A DNA stretch of 64,000 nt, from positions 2,704,501-2,768,500 of the forward strand of contig NZ_FNSM01000001.1 in the NCBI RefSeq assembly GCF_900105415.1, in the 5' to 3' direction. Position 1 is the stretch's first letter. Every line of letters starts with the position of its first letter. The position numbers and the translations under genes are program-made. Below are positions 48,951-58,388 of this stretch, piece by piece. Under the pieces are notes generated by a model. That model was given only the letters and a program-made list of their open reading frames with translations, did no database searches and was not told the DNA's origin. Source of the DNA: Streptomyces sp. TLI_105. GTDB lineage: Bacteria > Actinomycetota > Actinomycetes > Streptomycetales > Streptomycetaceae.

Positions 48951-50429
48951 ATGGTCCGGTACATCCGGCGCGCGGCGGCGCTCTGTCTCGTCCTCCTGGT
49001 GGCGCTGCTCGTCAACGCCGCCCGCGTCATGGTCTTCGAGGCCGACTCCCTCGACGACAACCCGGCCAACCGGCGGATCGCGATCGAGCGGTACGCGAAG
49101 CCGCGCGGCGAGATCGTCGTCGACGGGAAGCCGGTGACCGGCTCCCGGGACAGCGGGCAGCAGCTGCGCTGGGAGCGGACGTACAAGCAGGGGCCGTTGT
49201 ACGCGCCGCTGACCGGCTACGCCTCCCAGACGTACGGGACGACGCTCGTCGAGCACGCCGAGGACGGGATCCTCGCGGGCACCGACCCGATGCTTGCACC
49301 ACTGCCCCTCTGGGACGACCTCACCCGCGGCCGGCAGCCCGGCGGCGACGTGGTGACGACGATCCGCGCCCCCGTGCAGGAGGCCGCCTTCCGGGGGCTC
49401 GACGGGAAGCGGGGCGCGGTCGTGGCGGTCGAGCCGTCCAGCGGCCGGATCCTGGCACTCGTCAGCTCGCCCTCGTACGACCCGGGGGTGCTCTCCGGGA
49501 CCGGACAGGGCGTCAAGGACGCCTGGCGACGCCTCAACACCTCGCCGAACCAGCCGATGCTGAACCGGGCGCTGCGGCAGACGTACCCGCCGGGCTCCAC
49601 CTTCAAGATCGTGACGGCCGCGGCGGCCCTGGACGCGGAGGTGGTACGGGACGTGGAGGCGCCGACGGACACTCCCGACCCGTTCGTGCTGCCCGGCACC
49701 CGGCAGGTGCTGCCGAACGAGGCGACGGGTTGCGGCGACGCCTCCCTCGCGTCCGCGATCCAGTGGTCCTGCAACACGGTGATGGCCGGACTGGGGGTGA
49801 AGGTGGGGCTGACGGGGATGGTCGACGCGGCGGAACGGTTCGGCTTCAACGACACGGGGCTGCGGGTGCCGTCCTGGGTGGCGAAGTCCAACTTCGACCG
49901 TGAGATGAGCCCGGACCAGCTGGCGCTGTCGTCGATCGGGCAGTTCGACACGACGGCGACCCCGCTCCAGATGGCGATGGTGGCGGCGGCCGTCGCCAAC
50001 AACGGGGAGATCGCCCACCCGTACCTCGTCGACCGCACGACGACCTCCGGCGGCACGACCGTGAACCGCACGGGCCGCCGCAGCTACCGGCAGGCGATGA
50101 ACCCCGCGACGGCGATGCAGCTGCAGCGGCTGATGGTGCGGGCCGTGGAGGAGGGCACGGGGACGAACGCGGCGATCCCCGGGGCCCGGGTCGGCGGCAA
50201 GACGGGCACCGCCCAGCACGGCTTCGGCAACACGGGCACCCCGTACGCCTGGTTCATCGCCTGGGCGCAGGCGGACGACGCGGCCCAGCCGGCGGTGGCG
50301 GTGGCGGTCGTCGTCGAGGACGCGGAGGCCTCCCGTACGGACATCAGCGGGGGCGGCAGCGCGGCGCCGATCGCGAAGGCGGTGATGGAGGAGGCGCTGA
50401 GGCTGGAGGCGGAGGCGCGGAATCCGTAG
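48951..50429 (+). CDS. Class B penicillin-binding protein (transpeptidase)
   Basis: About 492 residues: a single N-terminal membrane anchor (AAALCLVLLVALLVNAA), a dimerisation region, and the transpeptidase domain with SxxK in PPGSTFKIVTA, SxN in IQWSCNTVM and KTG in GGKTGTAQHG. It cross-links peptidoglycan and is the partner of the preceding SEDS protein. Chosen start: ATG (MVRYIRRAA) with GGAGGT close upstream. A GTG 63 nt earlier overlaps the ftsW-like stop (GTGA) and would add a low-complexity leader. Confidence 0.93.
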   Translation: MVRYIRRAAALCLVLLVALLVNAARVMVFEADSLDDNPANRRIAIERYAKPRGEIVVDGKPVTGSRDSGQQLRWERTYKQGPLYAPLTGYASQTYGTTLVEHAEDGILAGTDPMLAPLPLWDDLTRGRQPGGDVVTTIRAPVQEAAFRGLDGKRGAVVAVEPSSGRILALVSSPSYDPGVLSGTGQGVKDAWRRLNTSPNQPMLNRALRQTYPPGSTFKIVTAAAALDAEVVRDVEAPTDTPDPFVLPGTRQVLPNEATGCGDASLASAIQWSCNTVMAGLGVKVGLTGMVDAAERFGFNDTGLRVPSWVAKSNFDREMSPDQLALSSIGQFDTTATPLQMAMVAAAVANNGEIAHPYLVDRTTTSGGTTVNRTGRRSYRQAMNPATAMQLQRLMVRAVEEGTGTNAAIPGARVGGKTGTAQHGFGNTGTPYAWFIAWAQADDAAQPAVAVAVVVEDAEASRTDISGGGSAAPIAKAVMEEALRLEAEARNP

Positions 50430-50462
50430 CCGGTTCTCCGTGCCCCCGCCCCCTCCCCGGGG

Positions 50463-51281
50463 TCAGCCGATCGGCTTGCGGATCTCGGCGCGGATCCTGG
50501 CCGTCTTCTCCGCGAGTCCGGCCAGGTCGATGTCCTTCGGGTCGACCGTGGCCTCCCCGGCGCCGACGAGGGCGATGGCGGCGGCGGTGTTCTCGTCGCC
50601 CCAGGCGCACATGGGCAGCGTCGTCGTGCTCAGTCCGTCCTTCGACGTGGTGACCTGGCAGCTGACGGTCACGTCGTACCCGGCGGGAGTGAAGTCCCTG
50701 GGCTTGACGACGAGCGTGGAGCCCTTGTCCGTGGCGGCCCCCTTGAGGATGGACGAGCGGGTGGTACCGGGGTTCTTGATCTGCCCGTACATCCCGGAGA
50801 GCACAAGGACGGACCCGTCCTTGGCGCTGTACTGCCCGACCGCCGCCGTCGCGTCCTTCACGGTGAAGTCGGGGGTGTCCTCGATCTCCTTGCCCTGGGT
50901 GTCGGAGAGGTCGGAGACGAGGGTGAACTCGCCGCCGAGGACGGTCTGCGAGACGACCAGCTTGTGCTTCGCCTCGGGGAAGGAGCCGGTGACGCCGTCG
51001 AGCCCGGCCTTGACCCCGTAGCCGAGGCCGCCGACCACGACCAGGGATCCGAGGACGATGGCGACGATCGCTCCGGCCGACAGCTTCTTCTTCGGCGGCC
51101 CCATGGGCGGCTGCCCCCAGGCTCCCGTGCCCGGTCCGGGGTACTGCGGCGGATACCCCTGCGGAGGGCCTTGCGGGGGATACCCCTGCGGAGCCCCGAA
51201 CGCGCCGGGCTGCTGCGGGGGCGGTACGGGCCCGCCGTACGGATGGTGGGGCGGTGGGCTCGACGATGGCGGCATGGTCAT
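50463..51281 (-). CDS. Proline-rich single-pass membrane protein
   Basis: 272 residues. A Pro/Gly/Gln/Tyr-rich cytoplasmic N-terminus (PPQGYPPQGPPQGYPPQYPG), one helix (AGAIVAIVLGSLVVVGGLGYGV), then an extracytoplasmic domain with two Cys (VTVSCQVTTS, LPMCAWGDEN). This layout is common in Streptomyces proteins of unknown function. It faces the PBP gene with 33 bp between their ends. The start is uncertain among three nearby ATG codons. Confidence 0.75.
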   Translation of the reverse strand: MTMPPSSSPPPHHPYGGPVPPPQQPGAFGAPQGYPPQGPPQGYPPQYPGPGTGAWGQPPMGPPKKKLSAGAIVAIVLGSLVVVGGLGYGVKAGLDGVTGSFPEAKHKLVVSQTVLGGEFTLVSDLSDTQGKEIEDTPDFTVKDATAAVGQYSAKDGSVLVLSGMYGQIKNPGTTRSSILKGAATDKGSTLVVKPRDFTPAGYDVTVSCQVTTSKDGLSTTTLPMCAWGDENTAAAIALVGAGEATVDPKDIDLAGLAEKTARIRAEIRKPIG

Positions 51282-51330
51282 GACGAGCACGCTACGTCAC
51301 CCGTGTGACCGCCCCTCACGTCTCCTCCCC

Positions 51331-52455
51331 CTACGCCCCCTCCGTCGCCCCCTCCGTCGCCCCCTGCTCGATCGCGGCCTCCACCTCGGCGACCCGCTCC
51401 GCCTCCTCCGCCGTGAACCGTTCGCGGTCCAGCGCCTCCGCGATCTCCTCGTCCTGGCTCATCAGCAGGTCGAGGTTGGAGTCGCCGAGGTCGAAGACGC
51501 CCATGTCCAGGTAGGCCTTCTGGAGGCGTTCGCCCCAGAGGCCGATGTCCTTGACGCAGGGGACGATCCGGCTGAAGAGGAGCTTGCGGAAGAGGTGCAG
51601 GAACTCGCTCTGCTCGCTGAGCTCCTCCGCCTCCTTCTTCGGGATGCCGAAGTTCTCCAGGACCTCGACCCCGCGCAGCCGGTCGCGCATGAGGTAACAG
51701 CCCTCGATGACGAACTCCTCGCGCTCGCGCAGTTCGGCGTCGGTGAGCTGCTCGTAGTAGTCGCGCAGCGCCATCCGGCCGAAGGCGACGTGCCTGGCCT
51801 CGTCCTGCATCACGTACGCGAGGATCTGCTTCGGCAGCGGCTTGTCGGTGGTGTCGCGGATCATGCCGAAGGCGGCGAGGGCGAGGCCTTCGATGAGGAC
51901 CTGCATGCCGAGGTAGGGCATGTCCCAGCGGGAGTCGCGCAGGGTGTCGTCGAGGAGGCCCTTGAGGTTGTCGTTGATCGGATACAGCATCCCGATCTTC
52001 TCGTGGAGGAAACGGCCGTAGATCTCGGCGTGCCGGGCCTCGTCCATGGTCTGGGTGGCCGAGTAGAACTTGGCGTCCAGGTCGGGGACGGACTCGACGA
52101 TCCTGGCGGCGCAGATCATGGCGCCCTGCTCGCCGTGGAGGAACTGGCTGAACTGCCAGGAGGCGTAGTGCCGGCGCAGGTCGCCCTTGTCCTTCTCGGT
52201 CATCTTCGCCCAGTGGCGGGTGCCGTGGAGGGTCAGGACCTCGTCGGGGGTGCCGAGCGGGTCGTACGGGTCGACCTCGATGCCCCAGTCGATCCGGGTG
52301 GCGCCGTCCCACTGCTTGTCCTTGCCCTTCTGGTAGAGGGCGAGGAGGCGTTCGCGGCCGTCGTCGTAGTCCCAGGAGAAACGGGCGGCGCCGGTGGCGG
52401 GGACCTCCCAGACGGGTCCGGCGGGGGCGTTCACGTAGAGGTCGTGCGTCGACAC
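51331..52455 (-). CDS. Ferritin-like diiron protein (R2/AurF-like fold)
   Basis: 374 residues. Carboxylate and His ligands of a diiron site are visible: FLHGEQGAM, ATQTMDEARHAEIYGRF, LIEGLALAAFG and YVMQDEARHVAFGRM, i.e. two E-x-x-H motifs in a four-helix bundle. Proteins of this class include N-oxygenases and ribonucleotide reductase R2-like oxidases; the substrate is unknown. The tail repeats ATEGATEGA. The start is GTG with GGAAGGAG. Divergent from a TetR gene, which probably controls it. Confidence 0.85.
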   Translation of the reverse strand: MSTHDLYVNAPAGPVWEVPATGAARFSWDYDDGRERLLALYQKGKDKQWDGATRIDWGIEVDPYDPLGTPDEVLTLHGTRHWAKMTEKDKGDLRRHYASWQFSQFLHGEQGAMICAARIVESVPDLDAKFYSATQTMDEARHAEIYGRFLHEKIGMLYPINDNLKGLLDDTLRDSRWDMPYLGMQVLIEGLALAAFGMIRDTTDKPLPKQILAYVMQDEARHVAFGRMALRDYYEQLTDAELREREEFVIEGCYLMRDRLRGVEVLENFGIPKKEAEELSEQSEFLHLFRKLLFSRIVPCVKDIGLWGERLQKAYLDMGVFDLGDSNLDLLMSQDEEIAEALDRERFTAEEAERVAEVEAAIEQGATEGATEGA

Positions 52456-52492
52456 TGACGACTCCTTCCGTCCGTTTGCAGCAGGCTCACAC

Positions 52493-52513
52493 GTTGATAG
52501 ACGGATCGTCAAC
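52493..52513. promoter_or_regulatory. Possible TetR operator
   Basis: Interrupted inverted repeat GTTGA-N11-TCAAC, containing TTGACGATCCGTC on the minus strand, between the divergent ferritin-like and TetR genes. Confidence 0.4.
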
Positions 52514-52621
52514 AAGTCGCGCACAAGGGATCGGCGGTCTTGCGCGCCCGGTGCGGGACTCCCGCCCGGAAGCCCCGGGCCCGTCACCCGAGGGACCGGC
52601 TCCGCGGTTACGCTGCGGTCC

Positions 52622-53344
52622 ATGACGAGCGCCGCCACCCCCGCGTACCGCAGGCTCAGCGTCGAGGAGCGGCGCGGACAGCTCCTCGAGACCGCCCAGG
52701 AGCTCTTCGCCCACCGGGCGCCCGAGGACGTCTCGCTCGACGACGTCGCCGAGGCGGCCGGCGTCTCGCGGCCCCTCGTCTACCGCTACTTCCCCGGCGG
52801 CAAGCAGCAGCTGTACGAGGCGGCCCTGCGCTCCTCCGCCGACGCCCTGAACCGCTGCTTCACCGAGCCGCCGGCCGGCCCGCCGACGGAGCGGCTCGGC
52901 CGGGTGCTCGACCGCTACCTGGCCTTCGTCGACGGGCACGACGCCGGGTTCAGCGCGCTGCTCCGCGGCGGCAGCGTCGCCGAGACCTCCCGGACCTCCG
53001 CGATCGTGGACGAGGTGCGGCGGGCCGCCGCCGAGCAGATCCTCGTCCACCTCGGGGCGGAGCGGCCGGGCCCCCGGCTCGGCATGCTCGTCCGGACGTG
53101 GATCGCCGCCGTCGAGGCGGCCTCGCTCATCTGGCTCGACGAGGGGAAGCAGCCACCGGCGGCGGAACTGCGGGACTGGCTCGTCGACCATCTCGTCGCC
53201 CTGCTCGCGGCGACCACGGCGAGCGACGAGGAGACGGCGGGGGTCGTGAAGCGGCTCCTCGCGCAGGAGGCCCCCGAGGGGCCGGTGGCGACGCTGGCCC
53301 GGCGGGTGATCCCGGTGGTGGGCGAGGCGGCGCACCTGCTGTGA
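52622..53344 (+). CDS. TetR-family transcriptional regulator
   Basis: 240 residues. HTH at residues ~15-60 (RRGQLLETAQELFAHRAPEDVSLDDVAEAAGVSRPLVYRYFPGG split by normal spacing). The C-terminal domain is typical of larger TetR proteins. Divergent from the diiron protein gene, with a candidate operator between. A small gene follows on the same strand. Confidence 0.9.
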   Translation: MTSAATPAYRRLSVEERRGQLLETAQELFAHRAPEDVSLDDVAEAAGVSRPLVYRYFPGGKQQLYEAALRSSADALNRCFTEPPAGPPTERLGRVLDRYLAFVDGHDAGFSALLRGGSVAETSRTSAIVDEVRRAAAEQILVHLGAERPGPRLGMLVRTWIAAVEAASLIWLDEGKQPPAAELRDWLVDHLVALLAATTASDEETAGVVKRLLAQEAPEGPVATLARRVIPVVGEAAHLL

Positions 53345-53379
53345 GGCCGGGGGGCCGGGGGCCGGGAGAGACTGGGGGG

Positions 53380-53673
53380 GTGAAGAGCGAGAACACCCCC
53401 TTCCGCGGTGGCCCCCTCGACGGCCGGGCCCTGCCGATCCTGCTCGGCCCGACCGGCCACCCGCCGAAGTGGTACGAGGTCCCGGTCCCGGCGCACGACG
53501 GGCGCCCGCCGACCTTGTACGCCTACCGGCGCGAGCCCGCGGGCTACACGAAACGGCTCGGGCTCCAGCGCGGCTGGGTCTACGTGTACGTCCCCGAGGG
53601 GCGGGAGCGGCGCGAGCTGAAGTGGCCGTGGTCGAAGCCGACGCCGAAGCCGGGGCCGGGACCGAACGGGTGA
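53380..53673 (+). CDS. Small hypothetical protein
   Basis: 97 residues, basic and Trp/Tyr/Pro-rich (VKSENTPFRGGPLDGRALP, GWVYVYVPEGRERRELKWPW), probably a small beta-barrel. No family recognised. The GTG start is within a G-run, and the gene follows the TetR gene after 35 bp, so they may be co-transcribed. Confidence 0.6.
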   Translation: MKSENTPFRGGPLDGRALPILLGPTGHPPKWYEVPVPAHDGRPPTLYAYRREPAGYTKRLGLQRGWVYVYVPEGRERRELKWPWSKPTPKPGPGPNG

Positions 53674-53748
53674 CGCGGAGGGGCGCGCCCCGATTCGTAC
53701 GGTAATCGGATGAAGTGACTTGTCATCATCCCCCGTGGAGGTGGTGAC

Positions 53749-55158
53749 GTGTCACGAAGGCTGCTGCGCACGGTCTGCACGGGCGCGCTCGCCGTGGCGA
53801 CGGCGCTCACGGGGATGCTCCCGGGGGCGGCCGCCGCCCCGGACCCGCCCGTGGACCCCCCGGCGGAGGCCCCGATCGCCTGGGCGGACCCGGCGGCGGA
53901 ACCGGTCGGCCCGGTCGACCCCGCCACACCGGCCGCCACGGGTACGGGTACGGGTACGGGTACGGACGCTGCCGCAGGTACGGACCCCGTGCCGGGCACA
54001 GGCCCCAGTACGGGCCCCGGCGCGGACCCCGCCGACCCGGCGCTCCCGTCCCCCTCCCCCACGGCCCCGTCCTCCCCCACGGCCTCTCCCCCCGTCGAGG
54101 ACGACGCCGCCGCGCTTCCCGCCCCCGGCGGGAGCTCCGTCAGCGGACTGCTCACCCGACTGCGGACGCTGTATCAGCAGGCCGAGGCCGCCACCGAGCG
54201 GTACAACGCCGCGGAGGAGGCGCTGAAGCGCCAGGCCGCCGACACGAAGAAGGTCACCGCTCGGCTCACCGCCGCCCGGACGGCGCTGGCGCAGGGCCGT
54301 GCGGCGGCCGGGCGGATCGCCCGGGACCAGTACCAGGGCAGATCCGATTCCTCGCCGTTCCCCTCCTACCTGCGGCTGCTCTTCGCCGCGGACCCCCAGT
54401 CGGCCCTGGACGAGGGGCATCTGATGGCCCGCGCGGCCCGCGACCGGGCCACCGCCGTCTCCCGGCTCACCAGGGCCGAGCGGCAGGCCGGCAGCCTCGC
54501 GAGCGCCTCCCGCAAGGCCCTGGACCGGCAGCAGGGGCTCGTCGCCACGCAGCGCACCCGGCGTGACGAGGTGCGGGCCAAGCTCCTGGAGGTGGAGAAG
54601 CTGCTCGCCGCCCTGTCGCCGGACCAGCTGGCCCGGATCACCGCGCTCGAACGGGTCCAGACCGCCGGCGCGCAGAGCCAGCTGCTCGGCTCCGGGGTCC
54701 TGGACGGCCCGCGCACCCCGTCACGGGCGGGCGCGGAGGCGCTGCGCTTCGCGGTGGAGCAGATCGGCAAGCCGTACGAGTGGGGGGCGGAGGGCCCGGA
54801 GGCGTACGACTGCTCGGGGCTGACGCAGCAGGCGTGGGCGGCGGCCGGCCGGGAGCTGCCGAGGACCAGTCAGGAGCAGTGGGAGAGCCTGCCCCGGGTG
54901 CCGCTGACCGAGCTCCGTCCCGGCGATCTGGTGGTCTACTTCCCGGGCGCGACCCATGTGGCCCTCTATCTGGGCGAGGGCCTGGTGGTGCAGGCCCCGC
55001 GCCCCGGCGGGAAGGTGAAGGTCTCCCCGCTCGCGGCGAACCCGGTGCTCGGGGCCGTACGGCCCGATCCGGGGGGAACGGCCCTGGAGAGGTACACCCC
55101 GCCCGAGCTCCCCGCCGGTGCCGGGGACGGCGGGGACGAGGGCTACGACCGGGATTGA
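53749..55158 (+). CDS. Secreted NlpC/P60 (C40) peptidoglycan endopeptidase
   Basis: 469 residues. Signal peptide (TVCTGALAVATALTGMLPGAAAA), a Pro/Ala/Thr-rich linker with a TGTGTGTD repeat, a long coiled coil (residues ~125-310), then the C-terminal catalytic domain. The Cys is in EAYDCSGLTQQAWAAAG, the His in GATHVALYLG, and a third residue in the following strand. This is the RipA/CwlO-like layout: coiled coil holding an autoinhibited endopeptidase that cuts wall stem peptides. The start is GTG with GGAGGTGG upstream. Confidence 0.93.
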   Translation: MSRRLLRTVCTGALAVATALTGMLPGAAAAPDPPVDPPAEAPIAWADPAAEPVGPVDPATPAATGTGTGTGTDAAAGTDPVPGTGPSTGPGADPADPALPSPSPTAPSSPTASPPVEDDAAALPAPGGSSVSGLLTRLRTLYQQAEAATERYNAAEEALKRQAADTKKVTARLTAARTALAQGRAAAGRIARDQYQGRSDSSPFPSYLRLLFAADPQSALDEGHLMARAARDRATAVSRLTRAERQAGSLASASRKALDRQQGLVATQRTRRDEVRAKLLEVEKLLAALSPDQLARITALERVQTAGAQSQLLGSGVLDGPRTPSRAGAEALRFAVEQIGKPYEWGAEGPEAYDCSGLTQQAWAAAGRELPRTSQEQWESLPRVPLTELRPGDLVVYFPGATHVALYLGEGLVVQAPRPGGKVKVSPLAANPVLGAVRPDPGGTALERYTPPELPAGAGDGGDEGYDRD

Positions 55159-55268
55159 ACTCCCGCCCGCCGCAAGCCCCTTGCCCTTGCACGTAATATG
55201 CAACAAGCTTGACGGGTCCTTACCGATGGCCGATGGCCGATCGCCTCTACCGGACACGGAGCCCCGTC

Positions 55269-56600
55269 ATGCCCCGACTGCTGCCGGACACCCGGCCCCG
55301 CCGCGCCCTCGCCGCCTCGAACTTCGTCAACGCCGTCGGCAGCGGCCTCTTCCTGACCGCCGGAGTGCTGTACTTCACCCAGGCCGTGCGCCTCCCGGCC
55401 GCCGCCGTGGGGCTCGGGCTCGGCATCGCCGGACTCCTCTCGCTGGCCGTGGGGATCGCCGTCGGCCACCTCGCGGACCGACGCGGGGCGCGCGGGGTCC
55501 TCGTGACCACCCTGGCGGTGCAGGCGCTCGCCACGGCGGCCTTCGTCCTCGCCGACAGCTTCTGGCCGTTCGTCCTCGCCGTCTCCGCGGCCACCGGCGC
55601 GAAGGCGGCCGGTCTCGCCGCCCGGGCGCCGCTCATCCGGCACCACGGAGGGGAGAGGCCGCAGGAGTTCCGCGCCTATCTACGGGCCGTGACCAACGTC
55701 GGCATCTCCTTCGGGGCGCTCCTCGCGGGATGGGCGGTCCAGGTCGGCACCCTCGGCGCCTACCGGGTCCTGGTCGCCGGGAACGCCCTCGCGTTCGCGG
55801 CCTCCGCCGCCGTCCTGCTCCTGCTGCCGCCCGTCGCGCCCGCGCCCGTCGCCCGCGGGCCCCGGTGGATCGCGCTGCGGGACCGGCCGTACCTGGCGCT
55901 CACCGCGCTCGACGGCGTCATGGCCATCCAGTTTAAGGTGCTCACCGTCGCGATCCCGCTCTGGCTGGTGGGGTCCACCACCGCCCCGCACTGGCTGGTC
56001 TCCGGCACCATGCTCGCCAACACCGTCCTCGTCGTCGGCCTCCAGGTGCGGGCGAGCCGTGGCGTCGACTCGCCCCGGGCCGGCGGCCGCGCCTACCGGC
56101 GCGCGGGAGCGGCCTTCCTCGTCTCCTGCGCCCTCGTCTCGCTCTCCGCCGGGACGCCCGTCGCGGTGGCGGTGGTCCTGCTCCTGACCGCCGTGGTCGT
56201 CCACACGGTCGGCGAACTCTGGCACGCGGCGGGCGGATTCGAGGTCTCGTACGCCCTCGCACCGCCCCACGCCACCGGCCAGTACCTGGGCGTCTTCGGT
56301 CTGGGCGCCGGTCTCTCCGAGGCCCTCGGGCCCGGACTGCTCATCGCGCTCTGCATCGGCTGGGGCCGGCCCGGCTGGTTCGCCGTGGGGGCCCTCTTCG
56401 CCCTGACCGGCCTCCTGACCCCGCTCGCCGTCCGGCGCGCGGAGGAGGGCCGTCAGTCGCTGAAGAGCGAGATGACCCCGAGCACCCAGACACCCACGAA
56501 GACGACCGTGCCCATCAGGCAGCCGGCACCCACGACGAAGCCGCCGAACGACCACCCGCCGGTGTCCGGCGCGTACTCCTCGTCCGCGTCCTCCTCGTAG
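55269..56600 (+). CDS. MFS transporter
   Basis: About 443 residues, twelve hydrophobic helices (for example GSGLFLTAGVLYFTQAV, AVGLGLGIAGLLSLAVGIAVG) with the MFS loop motif GHLADRRGARGVLV between helices 2 and 3. Substrate unknown. ATG (MPRLLPDTRP) has GGAG upstream. The last ~49 residues (after QSLKSEM, Ser/Thr/Pro-rich) are read antisense to the end of the DUF6584 gene and probably add nothing to transport. Confidence 0.88.
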   Translation: MPRLLPDTRPRRALAASNFVNAVGSGLFLTAGVLYFTQAVRLPAAAVGLGLGIAGLLSLAVGIAVGHLADRRGARGVLVTTLAVQALATAAFVLADSFWPFVLAVSAATGAKAAGLAARAPLIRHHGGERPQEFRAYLRAVTNVGISFGALLAGWAVQVGTLGAYRVLVAGNALAFAASAAVLLLLPPVAPAPVARGPRWIALRDRPYLALTALDGVMAIQFKVLTVAIPLWLVGSTTAPHWLVSGTMLANTVLVVGLQVRASRGVDSPRAGGRAYRRAGAAFLVSCALVSLSAGTPVAVAVVLLLTAVVVHTVGELWHAAGGFEVSYALAPPHATGQYLGVFGLGAGLSEALGPGLLIALCIGWGRPGWFAVGALFALTGLLTPLAVRRAEEGRQSLKSEMTPSTQTPTKTTVPIRQPAPTTKPPNDHPPVSGAYSSSASSS

Positions 56601-56983
56601 GAGGCGGGATCGTCCCAGTCGACGGGCCGCCCCAGTTCCTCGGCGCGGGCCGTCCGCACGGACACGAGCTGCCGCTCGGCGAACGCGGTGGCGGCCAGCG
56701 CCTCGGGCCCGCGCCACGCGAGGGCCTTCATGCGCCGTGCGGGAGACCCGTACCGCTCCTCGAAGGCGGCGGTCTCGTCCGGGCGCCGGTCCTCTTCGAG
56801 GTACGTCCAGCGCCCGGCCTCCGCCGCGTCGCCGTACAGCCGGTACACCTCGGCCAGTCGGCGGCGGAGGGTCAGGTCGTACGGGAAGGAGGAGACGAGT
56901 CCGCGCAGGCGCTGGCGCGCCATCGGCACACGGCCTGCGGCCAGGTCCGCGTCCACGCGGGCGACGGTGTTCTGCTGGGACAT
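56453..56983 (-). CDS. DUF6584 family protein with C-terminal membrane helix
   Basis: About 176 residues. The N-terminal TPR-like segment (TVARVDADLAAGRVPMARQRLRGLVSSFPYDLTLRRRLAEVY by parts) is typical of DUF6584. It is followed by a charged region and one hydrophobic helix near the end (GFVVGAGCLMGTVVFVGVWVLGVISLF). Function unknown. Its coding end overlaps the convergent MFS gene by 148 bp. An ATG 18 nt upstream is an alternative start. Confidence 0.8.
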   Translation of the reverse strand: MSQQNTVARVDADLAAGRVPMARQRLRGLVSSFPYDLTLRRRLAEVYRLYGDAAEAGRWTYLEEDRRPDETAAFEERYGSPARRMKALAWRGPEALAATAFAERQLVSVRTARAEELGRPVDWDDPASYEEDADEEYAPDTGGWSFGGFVVGAGCLMGTVVFVGVWVLGVISLFSD

Positions 56984-57104
56984 GAACACATGATCGAGCA
57001 TCCGTGCGGAACGACTCGACCCCTTTTACGGCGACCCGTTTCACGCCGACCCGTTTCACGCCGACGGCCGACCCCTTCTCCGGGAGCCGGCCGTCGGTGG
57101 CCCA

Positions 57105-58340
57105 CTAGCCGGCGGAGACCTCGGCCAGGTACGCGTTCGTCTTCTCCGGGTCGAAGAAGAAGTTCTCGAAGTCCGCCGGGTCGTTGAAGCCGTTGGCGAA
57201 GCGGTCCGCGACGGGCTGCAGCTGGCCGGCCGCGCCGAGCAGGTTCAGGACGTGCTCCGGCGGGGGCGCCAGCATCGCGTTCGTCCACTTGGTGACGTGC
57301 TGGGCCGTCTTCCAGTAGCGGTCGAAGGCGCCCTGCATCCACTCCTCGTCGAAGGGCTCGTCGCCCTGCTCGACGATGGCGGCGAGGTACGCGGCGGCGC
57401 ACTTGGACGCCGAGTTGGAGCCCTGACCGGTGATCGGGTCGTTGGCGACGACGACGTCGGCGACGCCGAGGACCAGACCGCCGCCGGGGAGCCGGCCGAT
57501 GGGGTTGCGGACGGTCGGCGCGTACCGGCCGGCGAGGGTGCCGCCCGCGTCGGTCAACTCGACCTTCGTCGCCCGCGCGTACTCCCAGGGGGTGAACTTC
57601 TCCATCAGCTCCAGCGTCAGCGCCAGGTGCTCGGAGGGGTCCTTGACGCCCTGGAAGACGTCGAGCGGGCCGCCGGGGACGCCCTCCCAGAAGAGGATGT
57701 CGGCGCGGCCGCCGGTGGTGAGGGTCGGCATGACGAAGAGCTCGCCGACGCCCGGGACGACGTTGCAGCGGACCGCGTCGAAGTCCGGGTGCTCGGGGCG
57801 GGGGCCCAGGCCGTGGACGTACGCGACGGCCAGGGCGCGCTGCGGCTCGCTGTACGGCGAACGGGACGCGTCCCGGCCGAACATGGAGACCAGCTCGCCC
57901 TTTCCGGCCGCGACGAGCACCAGGTCGTAGCTGCGGGAGAAGTAGTCCAGGTCGCCGACGGCCGCGCCGTGGATCACCAGCTGGCCGCCGCGCTGGGCGA
58001 AGGTGTCCATCCAGCCGGCCATCTTCACGCGCTGGTCGACGGACTGGGCGTAGCCGTCGAGCCGACCGACCCAGTCGATCAGACGGGCGGAGTCGGGGCC
58101 GGCGACGGAGACGCCGAGGCCCTCGATCTTCGGGGCCTGGGACTCCCAGAAGTTGAGGCCGAGGTCCCTCTCGTGCTGGAGGGCGGTGTCGAACATGCAC
58201 TGCGTGGACATGACCCGGCCGGTCCGGATCTCGTCCGCGGTCCGGTTCGACATGAGGGTGACCTCGTACCCCTGCGACTGGAGTCCGAGGGCGAGCTGCA
58301 GGCCGGACTGGCCGGCGCCGACTATGAGTATCTTCCGCAT
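57105..58340 (-). CDS. Styrene/indole monooxygenase-like FAD protein (StyA type)
   Basis: 411 residues. FAD-binding start KILIVGAGQSGLQLALGLQ, and the StyA-type segment MSTQCMFDTALQHERDLGLNFWES. Further motifs are LVLVAAGKGEL and VVVANDPITGQGSNSASKCAAAYL. This class epoxidises or hydroxylates using FADH2 supplied by a separate reductase (StyB); no reductase is nearby. It directly follows the four conservon genes on the same strand, occupying the place where some conservons have a cytochrome P450, so it may be their output or an added redox component. Confidence 0.88.
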   Translation of the reverse strand: MRKILIVGAGQSGLQLALGLQSQGYEVTLMSNRTADEIRTGRVMSTQCMFDTALQHERDLGLNFWESQAPKIEGLGVSVAGPDSARLIDWVGRLDGYAQSVDQRVKMAGWMDTFAQRGGQLVIHGAAVGDLDYFSRSYDLVLVAAGKGELVSMFGRDASRSPYSEPQRALAVAYVHGLGPRPEHPDFDAVRCNVVPGVGELFVMPTLTTGGRADILFWEGVPGGPLDVFQGVKDPSEHLALTLELMEKFTPWEYARATKVELTDAGGTLAGRYAPTVRNPIGRLPGGGLVLGVADVVVANDPITGQGSNSASKCAAAYLAAIVEQGDEPFDEEWMQGAFDRYWKTAQHVTKWTNAMLAPPPEHVLNLLGAAGQLQPVADRFANGFNDPADFENFFFDPEKTNAYLAEVSAG

Positions 58341-58388
58341 GGGCGGGGCTCCTGGCGTGACGGGTCGAACTGTTCGGGGGGGGGCGGG

